Made by a program: the position numbers and the translations under genes. A stretch of 15,327 nucleotides of DNA from JADHTT01 sp964633845 (GTDB lineage: Bacteria > Campylobacterota > Campylobacteria > Campylobacterales > Arcobacteraceae). Position 1 is the stretch's first letter. Each line of letters begins with the position of its first letter. Location of the stretch: assembly GCA_964633845.1 (NCBI GenBank), contig CAZWLA010000030.1:1-15327 (forward strand). The letters run 5' to 3'. Under the pieces are notes generated by a model. That model was given only the letters and a program-made list of their open reading frames with translations, was not told the DNA's origin and did not search any database. This document shows positions 1 through 6,024 of this stretch, in pieces.

Positions 1-57
1 ATATTTTAGCTAAATTGTGGTTTTAGACTGGTTATGCAGGAGTTTTTAGAGATGCTC
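1..57 (-). repeat. Direct repeat copy 1, probable IS5-family left end
   Basis: Bases 1-55 are identical to bases 1447-1501; after one mismatch at position 56 the match runs three more bases. The copy starts at the window edge, so its true extent to the left is unknown. The second copy lies just upstream of a recognisable IS5-type transposase N-terminus on the minus strand, so I infer that this copy is also the left end of such an element, pointing leftward out of the window. On the minus strand the outer end reads GCATCTCTAAAAACTCC. It includes a short perfect palindrome, TTTAGCTAAA. The transposase body and the far end are not visible, so it could equally be a solo end. Confidence 0.7.
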
Positions 58-83
58 TTAAATAAATTGAATAATTATTATAA

Positions 84-113
84 TTTAGATTAGAATAAAT
101 ATCCTAATCTAAA
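84..113 (-). terminator. Hairpin at the 3' end of the channel gene
   Basis: TTTAGATTAG (84-93) and CTAATCTAAA (104-113) form a perfect 10-bp stem around a 10-base AT loop. The stem begins inside the last codons of the minus-strand channel gene (stop at 90-92) and ends a few bases past the stop. There is no clean run of T residues after it, only mixed A/T, so it is a weak intrinsic terminator or an mRNA-stabilising 3' stem. Confidence 0.45.
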
Positions 114-1073
114 GATAACTCTTTTTTTCTCAAGTGGTTGAGCTTCTTTTACATCATAGTGTGCTAAATATGAGATACCAAAATCAATATGTACTTTTGG
201 CATACCAAATGGTACATATTGAATTTGTGGTATAATATATCCTGCAGTCCCAGAAAATGCTTTCATAGGTAACTGACCTTTTAATGTAGCATTTGCAGTT
301 GGCATATCACAACTTCTGTCAGTAGCTTGATTATGCTTGTAATTATATTCAATACCTAAATTTACTGTATGAGAAATTGGTTTTACATAAGATAAATCAA
401 TTTTTATTTCATTTCCAAAGTCATAATCATTTTTTGCATCTGGTCTGTATGTATATATTGCATTTGCATCAAATCTAGCATCATCCATAAGATTTGTATA
501 TCCTAGCATTGCTTTATATTCATATTCATCACTACCTAGCTGTACTGCCATTGGTGCTGTATTGTCACCAAGTTGAGATTGACCTGCAAGTGGACCACCT
601 GGGTACTTTGGAGCTTTTACCACTTTATTATCTGCTTTTCCTATAGGAAATTTAATACCAGCACCTACAGAAAGCATATACCCATCTTGCTGAATATTTG
701 CTAATGATTTATTTGCTAAAAGTACAATATCGCCAAGACCTTTATGATCAATCTCTATAGCTCCACCACTAGCTTTAGCTTGCATATGCTTATGTGGGAT
801 AACAATCATAGTATCCATGCCATTTCCTAAACCATATCTAAATGCTAATATATTTACATTTGCTTTTGCATCTAACTGCATAGGATTTGCAACCTCACTT
901 GATCCATTATGTATAGTGTCTCTTTTAAGTGAAATATTTTTATATACCATTTTTAGTTTACCCTCAGGTAAAATCATACCACCACCGATACTATTTACTC
1001 CTGGTAATGCTACTGCTAATACTGATGTACTTAATATTGCTGATGCGACAATTGAATTAGTAATTTTTTTCAT
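90..1073 (-). CDS. Outer-membrane channel / transporter, phenol MetA-degradation (PF13557)-like family
   Basis: Predicted 327-residue outer-membrane beta-barrel. I chose the ATG at 1071-1073 because it begins a clean Sec signal peptide (MKKITNSIVASAILSTSVLAVA, cut near residue 22). The longer frame upstream is only AT-rich hydrophobic sequence that overlaps the promoter. An AAAGAGAG stretch just upstream may serve as ribosome binding site. The mature part has alternating barrel strands, the phrases GLGDIVLLANKSL and GAGIKFPIGK, and ends in LGYLF with the C-terminal Phe typical of BAM-assembled barrels. These resemble the poorly characterised 'MetA-pathway of phenol degradation' channel family; the substrate is unknown. 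The gene stands alone between two IS-derived repeats and probably has its own Fur-like controlled promoter. Family assignment is by pattern recall, not a search. Confidence 0.75.
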   Translation of the reverse strand: MKKITNSIVASAILSTSVLAVALPGVNSIGGGMILPEGKLKMVYKNISLKRDTIHNGSSEVANPMQLDAKANVNILAFRYGLGNGMDTMIVIPHKHMQAKASGGAIEIDHKGLGDIVLLANKSLANIQQDGYMLSVGAGIKFPIGKADNKVVKAPKYPGGPLAGQSQLGDNTAPMAVQLGSDEYEYKAMLGYTNLMDDARFDANAIYTYRPDAKNDYDFGNEIKIDLSYVKPISHTVNLGIEYNYKHNQATDRSCDMPTANATLKGQLPMKAFSGTAGYIIPQIQYVPFGMPKVHIDFGISYLAHYDVKEAQPLEKKRVIFRLGYLF

Positions 1074-1093
1074 TATCTCTCTCTTTGTTTTTT

Positions 1094-1108
1094 TGATAAT
1101 GAATATTA
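1094..1108. promoter_or_regulatory. Second Fur-like box over -10 / start region
   Basis: TGATAATGAATATTA differs at two positions from the 7-1-7 Fur consensus TGATAATNATTATCA. It can also be read as hexamer-like units GATAAT-GAATAT-TATTAT. It overlaps the inferred transcription start and touches the -10 box of the channel gene, a repressing position. In DNA this AT-rich such a match could arise by chance; it gains weight only from the stronger site nearby. Confidence 0.3.
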
Positions 1109-1113
1109 TTATA
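1108..1113 (-). promoter_or_regulatory. -10 box of the channel gene
   Basis: The minus strand carries a perfect TATAAT here, 34 bases upstream of the chosen ATG. This predicts a start near 1100 and a leader of about 28 bases. No clear TTGACA -35 is present, which is usual for Campylobacterota housekeeping promoters. The -35 position falls at the edge of the palindrome at 1131-1161. Confidence 0.55.
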
Positions 1114-1130
1114 GTAATACTTATAGCTTG

Positions 1131-1161
1131 CTTAATACTGATAATAAATATCAATATTAAG
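1131..1161. promoter_or_regulatory. 31-bp palindrome containing a Fur-like box
   Basis: CTTAATACTGATA (1131-1143) and TATCAATATTAAG (1149-1161) are inverted copies with a single mismatch, around a 5-base centre. The core on the minus strand, TGATATTTATTATCA (1139-1153), matches the Fur consensus TGATAATNATTATCA at all but one fixed position. It lies about -31 to -61 from the inferred start of the channel gene, over the -35 region, so it fits an operator. Alternatives are a PerR or other dyad-binding regulator, or a hairpin ending transcription of the disrupted membrane gene that stops at 1168. Confidence 0.45.
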
Positions 1162-1167
1162 TATTTC

Positions 1168-1338
1168 TTATACTGCAAACATTAATTGAGATAAGAAAAT
1201 TATAGTTACTACAAATATAAAGGGAAATCTATGTGATGTAAATACAAGTGGTTGTATTCCAAAGAAGACTTGAAGTACACCTCTTAGGCCTAGCCATCCA
1301 CCTAAAAATGCTTTGATAGATAGTACGATTCTATCACT
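1168..1338 (-). pseudogene. C-terminal remnant of a small membrane protein
   Basis: A minus-strand frame is open from a stop at 1339-1341 down to a TAA at 1168-1170, about 56 codons, with no start codon at its head. It reads SDRIVLSIKAFLGGW, continues LGLRGVLQVFFGIQPL, then SHRFPFIFVVTIIFLSQLMFAV. This is two hydrophobic segments separated by a short polar turn with Arg and His, which looks like the tail of a real inner-membrane protein. The family was not recognised. Its 5' part has been replaced by IS5-type transposase sequence joined near 1330. It ends 94 bases upstream of the channel gene start, so the intact ancestor may have been its upstream neighbour. Confidence 0.5.
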
Positions 1339-1415
1339 TTATCCAATTTTGCTAATGGCGGTTGATACTCTTTTATCTTTTTCTCATGAAACTCTAAATC
1401 AAATAATCCTGCCAT
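1302..1415 (-). pseudogene. Truncated IS5-family transposase, N-terminus only
   Basis: From the ATG at 1413-1415 the minus strand encodes MAGLFDLEFHEKKIKEY, then QPPLAKLDKVIE, followed by eight unrelated residues and a TAG at 1302-1304. The first ~28 residues resemble the conserved opening of IS5-type DDE transposases (a FDLE...DPLEKLDKVIDWE-like pattern). A ribosome binding site AAAGG precedes the ATG. The DDE catalytic domain is entirely absent. Similarity stops near 1330, where the reading continues into the membrane-protein remnant in a different frame. It is a dead fragment left by a deletion or imperfect rearrangement. Confidence 0.6.
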
Positions 1416-1446
1416 TTGTAAACCTTTGTGATAATATGTATAGTAG

Positions 1447-1503
1447 ATATTTTAGCTAAATTGTGGTTTTAGACTGGTTATGCAGGAGTTTTTAGAGATG
1501 CCC
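1447..1503 (-). mobile_element. Direct repeat copy 2 = left end of the truncated IS5-family element
   Basis: Bases 1447-1501 repeat 1-55 exactly. Together with the transposase fragment this defines a truncated element of roughly 1330-1505, read right to left: terminal sequence, about 90 bases of leader, then transposase codons. The terminus is inferred near 1503 because homology to copy 1 breaks down there; flanking target-site duplications cannot be tested as the opposite ends are missing. It sits about 100 bases upstream of purD, with no sign that purD itself is disrupted. Confidence 0.65.
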
Positions 1504-1562
1504 TTTATATAACCTACGGCTTTTCTAATGTCTTTTTAGCCTTTATTTCAACTACATTTAGA

Positions 1563-1568
1563 TAAAAT
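1563..1568 (+). promoter_or_regulatory. Candidate -10 box for the purD operon
   Basis: TAAAAT, 37 bases upstream of the purD ATG, in the only non-IS sequence in front of the operon (1505-1605). It predicts a leader of about 30 bases. A second possibility is GATAAT at 1586-1591, but that would place the start at the ribosome binding site. No -35 consensus is seen. Confidence 0.35.
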
Positions 1569-1605
1569 GAATAAATTTTATATACGATAATAATTAAGGA
1601 TTTTT

Positions 1606-2877
1606 ATGAATATTTTAATACTAGGTTCAGGTGGACGAGAATACTCAATTGGATTAGCAATCTCAAAAGAGGAAGAATCACATGATATAACTTTTTGTCC
1701 AGGAAATGGTGCAACAGACCAAATTGGTTCAAATATTAATATAAAAGATTACCATGAATTGGCACAATGGGCAAAAGATAATTGTATTGATCTTACTATT
1801 GTTGGACCTGAAGCACCACTAGTAGATGGCGTAGTAGATATTTTTAAAAAAAATGGCTTAACAATATTTGGACCAAGTGCAAAAGCAGCACAACTTGAAG
1901 GTTCAAAAGTATATATGAAAAATATATTAAAAAAGTACAATATCCCTACAGCAGCATTCATTGAAACTAATTCTTTAGATGAAGCAAGTGCATTTATTGA
2001 TACTATGACAAGAACTCCAATTGTAGTAAAAGCAGATGGACTTTGTGGTGGTAAGGGTGTAATTATTGCTATGAGCAAGGATGAAGCTAAAGAAGCTGTT
2101 AGAGATATGCTAAGTGGTGAGAGTTTTGGAGATGCTGGAAATGCAGTAATCGTTGAGGAGTTCTTAGATGGGTATGAATTATCTATTTTCGCTATTTGTG
2201 ATGGAGATAACTATGTTGTTTTACCTGCAGCTCAAGACCATAAAAGAATAGGTGATGGTGATACTGGACCAAATACTGGTGGTATGGGTGCATATGCTCC
2301 AACACCACTTGTAAATAATGATATATACCAAAAAGTAGAGGATAGAGTTATTAAACCAACTTTAGATGGTATGAAAAAAGAGGGTGCTCCTTTTGAAGGT
2401 GTACTATTTATTGGAGTAATGGTAGTTGATGGTGAACCAATTATCTTAGAATATAATGTTAGATTTGGAGATCCTGAATGTGAAATCCTTATGCCATTAT
2501 TAGAATCACCAGTTTCAGATCTATTTTATAAGGGTGCTACAAAACAGCTTGATAAACTTGATATTAAAATCAAAGATCAGTATGGTGTAGCAGTTGTAAT
2601 GGCAAGTAAAAACTATCCATATAGTTCAAGTGAACCTGCTGAGATTATAGTAGATGATATTCATGATGAGGATATTTTAAACAATACACATATCTCATAT
2701 GCTGGTGTATCAAAAGAAGATGATAAATTATTTGCAACTGGTGGTAGAGTATTGTTATGTGTTGGGTTTGGTAATGATATTAAAGCTGCAAGAGATAGAG
2801 CATATGCACTATGTGGACAAGTTCATTTTGCAGGTAAAAGAATCAGAACAGATATTGCTTATCAGGCGCTCAAATAA
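1606..2877 (+). CDS. purD: Phosphoribosylamine-glycine ligase (GAR synthetase)
   Basis: Cytosolic enzyme of de novo purine synthesis that joins glycine to 5-phosphoribosylamine using ATP. The 423 residues match the usual length. Order of landmarks: N-terminal LGSGGREYS (6-14, normally GREH), GPEAPLVDG near 67-75, the ATP-grasp nucleotide loop VVKADGLCGGKGV (140-152), QDHKRIGDGDTGPNTGGMGAY (210-230) and the metal/ATP motif EYNVRFGDPE (282-291), followed by the C-terminal domain. The ATG has AAGGA five bases upstream. It is the first gene of a five-gene operon; its stop is 9 bases before the next start. The Tyr for His at residue 13 is the only unusual motif residue I saw. Confidence 0.97.
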   Translation: MNILILGSGGREYSIGLAISKEEESHDITFCPGNGATDQIGSNINIKDYHELAQWAKDNCIDLTIVGPEAPLVDGVVDIFKKNGLTIFGPSAKAAQLEGSKVYMKNILKKYNIPTAAFIETNSLDEASAFIDTMTRTPIVVKADGLCGGKGVIIAMSKDEAKEAVRDMLSGESFGDAGNAVIVEEFLDGYELSIFAICDGDNYVVLPAAQDHKRIGDGDTGPNTGGMGAYAPTPLVNNDIYQKVEDRVIKPTLDGMKKEGAPFEGVLFIGVMVVDGEPIILEYNVRFGDPECEILMPLLESPVSDLFYKGATKQLDKLDIKIKDQYGVAVVMASKNYPYSSSEPAEIIVDDIHDEDILNNTHISYAGVSKEDDKLFATGGRVLLCVGFGNDIKAARDRAYALCGQVHFAGKRIRTDIAYQALK

Positions 2878-2886
2878 GGAATAATT

Positions 2887-3333
2887 TTGGATCAAAATAA
2901 TAATATTGATATTAATAAATTAGAATTAGCAAATACAAGAGATAGAGCAACTGCATTTATTATAGATGATCTACTAATTACATTTGTAGCTTTAATAATG
3001 TTGTGGGATCAAATATCAGCTAGCAATGGTGACTTTGTAGATGTATTGACTATTTTAAATAGTGCATTTTTACAAATTGTTTTAATGAAATTAGTATATC
3101 AAACATATTTTATTTGGTACTATGGAGCAACTATAGGGAAATCTATTAAAAAACTAAGAGTGATTGACTTTAATCATTTTGGAAGAGTGACATTTATGCA
3201 AGCACTAACTAGATCTGCTGGTAGAATTGTGAGTGAATCATTTTTCTACATAGGTTTCTTAATTGCATTTTATACTGATAGTAAACAGACACTTCATGAT
3301 AAACTAGGGAAAACTTTAGTTGTTAATGCTTAG
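2887..3333 (+). CDS. RDD family inner-membrane protein
   Basis: A 148-residue integral membrane protein of the RDD family. The defining residues are visible as R20 and D27-D28 in DRATAFIIDD at the start of the first hydrophobic helix. Further helices lie at about 60-78 and 116-130. The closing phrase TLHDKLGKTLVV is the usual C-terminal signature. The start is TTG at 2887, supported by TAAGGA at 2875-2880, which overlaps the purD stop. Its stop overlaps the lptD start by eight bases. RDD proteins have no agreed function; some have been linked to ion exchange. The fixed place before lptD suggests, but does not show, a role in the envelope. Confidence 0.88.
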   Translation: MDQNNNIDINKLELANTRDRATAFIIDDLLITFVALIMLWDQISASNGDFVDVLTILNSAFLQIVLMKLVYQTYFIWYYGATIGKSIKKLRVIDFNHFGRVTFMQALTRSAGRIVSESFFYIGFLIAFYTDSKQTLHDKLGKTLVVNA

Positions 3334-5383
3334 ATTTTTATTTATTTTTGGAGTTTTAATTGCAGTTAATAGTTTTGCAGCTAATAATAAAGAAAATGTT
3401 CAAATTTTAGCCGAAAATCTAAATCATAAAGGTGATATAATTAGAGCATCTGGTAATGTTCTTATCTTTTCACCTTCGTACTATATAACAGCAAAAGAAG
3501 TTATATACAATAAAAATAAAAAAACTTTAGAATTATTCAATGATGTAAATATTTTAAAAGACAATAAGCTTTTATCTATTACAGATTATGCATTTATAGA
3601 TTTTATAAATGATACAAGCTTAAGTAGACCAATTCTTATGTTAGATAAAGAAACAAATCTATGGATTAATGCAAAAGAATCAAAAAAAGAGAAAACAGTA
3701 CACTATTTTGATAGTTCAACATTGTCTAGTTGTGATTGTGATACTCCTTTTTGGAGTATTGGATTTACATCTGGAGATTATGACACAAAAGATAAATGGG
3801 TTAATACCTATAATTCTAAGCTTTATCTAGGTTCGGTGCCAGTTTTTTATACACCATGGTTTGGATTTACAACTAATACACAAAGAAGAACAGGGCTATT
3901 ACAACCCACAATAGGTATGGACACAACAGAGGGTCTTTTATATGCTCAACCTATCTTTATTGCACCTGAACAAAATTGGGATATTGAAATTACACCACAG
4001 GTCAGAACAAAAAGGGGTGCAGGTTTATATGCTCAATTTAGATATAAAGGTACTGAAAATTCATATTTAAACATTAAAACTGGATATTTTAAAGAAAAAG
4101 AGAGTTTTCAAACTGAAAATAATATAGATAATAATTCACATTATGGATTAGAGCTTGACTATTACAATAAAAACATATTTGCCAAAAGTGATGATCAAGA
4201 TGCTGTATCTGTTAAGCTATATGGGCTAAATGATGTTGGATATAAAAGTTTAGAAAATGTATCAGATTCAACATATACTACTGCAGATAATATTGCTACG
4301 TCACAATTAGATTATTTTTATAATACAAATAAATACTTTGGATATACAGAATTTAAATATTTCAAAGATGTAAGAACAAGTGTAGATCAAGATGCTATTG
4401 TTCAACAGCTGCCAAAAGTTAAGTTACATAGCTATTCAAAACAAATTGCAAATAGTGGAGTATTATATTCTGGGGATTTAACATATATAAATTATACTAG
4501 AGATACTGGTCTTGAAGTTAATAGTCTTGCCTTAAGAGTACCATTTTCTTATAATTTATCTTTATTTGATGATTTTGTAAATATTAATTTTAAAGAGCAA
4601 ATACTAGCTAACTATATAAATTATCATGGTGACAGCAGTGGATATAGTGATAGAAAATATATGGAGACAAACCATATTGCAACAATTTCAACAGATCTTA
4701 TTGGTTCGTATAAAGACTATATACATACATTAAATTTTCAATCCACTTTAACTATCCCTAATATTGTTACAGATAAAGGAAGCGACAATACTATATCACC
4801 AATTACAAAAACAGCTGAGAATATTAATTTTTCACTAAATCATTCTTTTTATGATAAAGAAAATTTAAAGCAAATTATAAATCATAAAATTGATCAATCT
4901 ATTAACTATAAAGAATCTGGTGATGATCAATTTTCTGATCTAAGAAATGAACTAATATATTATTATGCATATGGTCAAATATCAAATAAACTAACATATA
5001 GTCATCAAGATAGTGCCATTGTCGCATCTACTTCTATTATTAATTTCAAACATGATAACTTTTATATAAATCTAAACCATACAGATACTCAAAATTATGA
5101 AGCTATTAATTTTACTATTGGTAGTATATTTAATAGATATTACAGCTTACAATATAGAGAAAATTATAACTTAGATGATTCCATTAGTAATATTCGAGAG
5201 TATTCACTTAATATAGATAAAAGATGTTGGGCCCTTAATATAAAACTATCAGATAATTTAGTAGCATCACCAACAATAGATAGTGATGCAATTAGGCAAA
5301 ATATTATATATTTCTTATTTACTATGAAACCTATTGGTCAAATTCAACAGCAACACGTGATGGACAACACCCAAGGTAACTAG
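3326..5383 (+). CDS. lptD: LPS-assembly outer-membrane protein LptD
   Basis: The outer-membrane barrel that, with LptE, inserts lipopolysaccharide into the outer leaflet. A signal peptide (MLRFLFIFGVLIAVNSFA) is followed by an LptA-like OstA jellyroll at about 22-100 (QILAENLNHKGDIIRASGNV...), then the large barrel with CDCDTPFWSI near 136-145 and a final strand near YFLFTMKPIG. At 685 residues it is shorter than E. coli LptD (784). I chose the ATG at 3326, which overlaps the RDD stop (ATGCTTAG), over a TTG two codons upstream, because this overlap is typical of translational coupling. Only three cysteines are present: C136, C138 and C634 (RCW). Confidence 0.92.
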   Translation: MLRFLFIFGVLIAVNSFAANNKENVQILAENLNHKGDIIRASGNVLIFSPSYYITAKEVIYNKNKKTLELFNDVNILKDNKLLSITDYAFIDFINDTSLSRPILMLDKETNLWINAKESKKEKTVHYFDSSTLSSCDCDTPFWSIGFTSGDYDTKDKWVNTYNSKLYLGSVPVFYTPWFGFTTNTQRRTGLLQPTIGMDTTEGLLYAQPIFIAPEQNWDIEITPQVRTKRGAGLYAQFRYKGTENSYLNIKTGYFKEKESFQTENNIDNNSHYGLELDYYNKNIFAKSDDQDAVSVKLYGLNDVGYKSLENVSDSTYTTADNIATSQLDYFYNTNKYFGYTEFKYFKDVRTSVDQDAIVQQLPKVKLHSYSKQIANSGVLYSGDLTYINYTRDTGLEVNSLALRVPFSYNLSLFDDFVNINFKEQILANYINYHGDSSGYSDRKYMETNHIATISTDLIGSYKDYIHTLNFQSTLTIPNIVTDKGSDNTISPITKTAENINFSLNHSFYDKENLKQIINHKIDQSINYKESGDDQFSDLRNELIYYYAYGQISNKLTYSHQDSAIVASTSIINFKHDNFYINLNHTDTQNYEAINFTIGSIFNRYYSLQYRENYNLDDSISNIREYSLNIDKRCWALNIKLSDNLVASPTIDSDAIRQNIIYFLFTMKPIGQIQQQHVMDNTQGN

Positions 5384-6007
5384 ATGAAGCAAATACTTTT
5401 TAAAAATAGACTGGATAGTGCAAAACAATTAATTGATATCTTACCAATTAAAAATATGCTTCAAGAAGAGTGGATTGTGTCGTCTTCATCTAGTGGAGGT
5501 ATAGATATAGCCCATGAAGTTGCAAATGTATTAAATACTTCTATGACAGATATTATTATCACAGAAAAGATATTTGCACCTAAAAATAGTAGTTGTGAAA
5601 TAGCAATAATTAGTGAAACAGAAGAGCTTGTAGTACATGAAGAGCTAATGAAGTCATTTAATTTAACACTAGATAATATATTTAAAAAAGCAAAAGATAT
5701 ATACAACTCTAATGTCCAACAGCATGTATCAAAATATAGAAATGGTGATAGAATTGTAGATGTAACTGGCAAAAATGTTTTAATTGTAGATGAGGGCCTA
5801 AATACTGGACTTACAATGATGGCCTGTATTAAAACAATGATTAATAAAGGGGCCAAATCTGTATCTGTAGCTGTCCCAATCTTACCAGAATCAATTATAA
5901 GTGATATTGAAGCTATAGCAGATGATTTATACTATGCTCACTCTATACCGCACTTTGTATCTATAGATTTTTATTATGAAACATTAGAAAATAAAGATAA
6001 AAAATAA
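5384..6007 (+). CDS. COG1926-like phosphoribosyltransferase-fold protein
   Basis: A 207-residue protein with the type I phosphoribosyltransferase fold. The PRPP-binding loop is VLIVDEGLNTGLT (132-144), with Glu where the second Asp is commoner. An N-terminal SSSSGGIDIAHEVANVL segment (34-50) resembles the LPRGG-pvA region of the COG1926 group, and AVPILP (163-168) plus a C-terminal FVSIDFYYETLE also fit. The real substrate of this group is unknown, so I give no symbol; pyrE and apt/hpt type specificity motifs are not evident. The ATG follows the lptD stop with no gap (TAGATG), and AAGG sits seven bases before it inside lptD, so it is translationally coupled. pnp follows 17 bases later. Confidence 0.8.
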   Translation: MKQILFKNRLDSAKQLIDILPIKNMLQEEWIVSSSSSGGIDIAHEVANVLNTSMTDIIITEKIFAPKNSSCEIAIISETEELVVHEELMKSFNLTLDNIFKKAKDIYNSNVQQHVSKYRNGDRIVDVTGKNVLIVDEGLNTGLTMMACIKTMINKGAKSVSVAVPILPESIISDIEAIADDLYYAHSIPHFVSIDFYYETLENKDKK

Positions 6008-6024
6008 AAAAATTAAGGAAAAAA

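Noticed and set aside
1074..1178. N-terminal extension of 35 residues on the channel protein.
   Set aside because: It runs through the -10 box and palindrome and would bury a textbook signal peptide inside the protein.
817..1185. A plus-strand frame of about 122 codons antisense to the channel gene.
   Set aside because: It has no ribosome binding site, lies opposite a convincing signal peptide and barrel, and looks like complement-derived hydrophobic sequence.
1411..1428. The stretch AAAGGTTTACAAATGGC occurs before both the transposase fragment and hisS (near 15222-15238), suggesting a shared element.
   Set aside because: It covers only a ribosome binding site, a short AT spacer and a start codon; similarity does not extend either side, so chance convergence is likelier.
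1562..1581. ATAAAAT/ATTTTAT inverted repeat before purD as an operator.
   Set aside because: Only A and T residues in the stem; expected often by chance in DNA of this composition.
6008..6024. A regulatory leader hairpin for pnp autoregulation.
   Set aside because: The gap is 17 bases, mostly A, with room only for a ribosome binding site.
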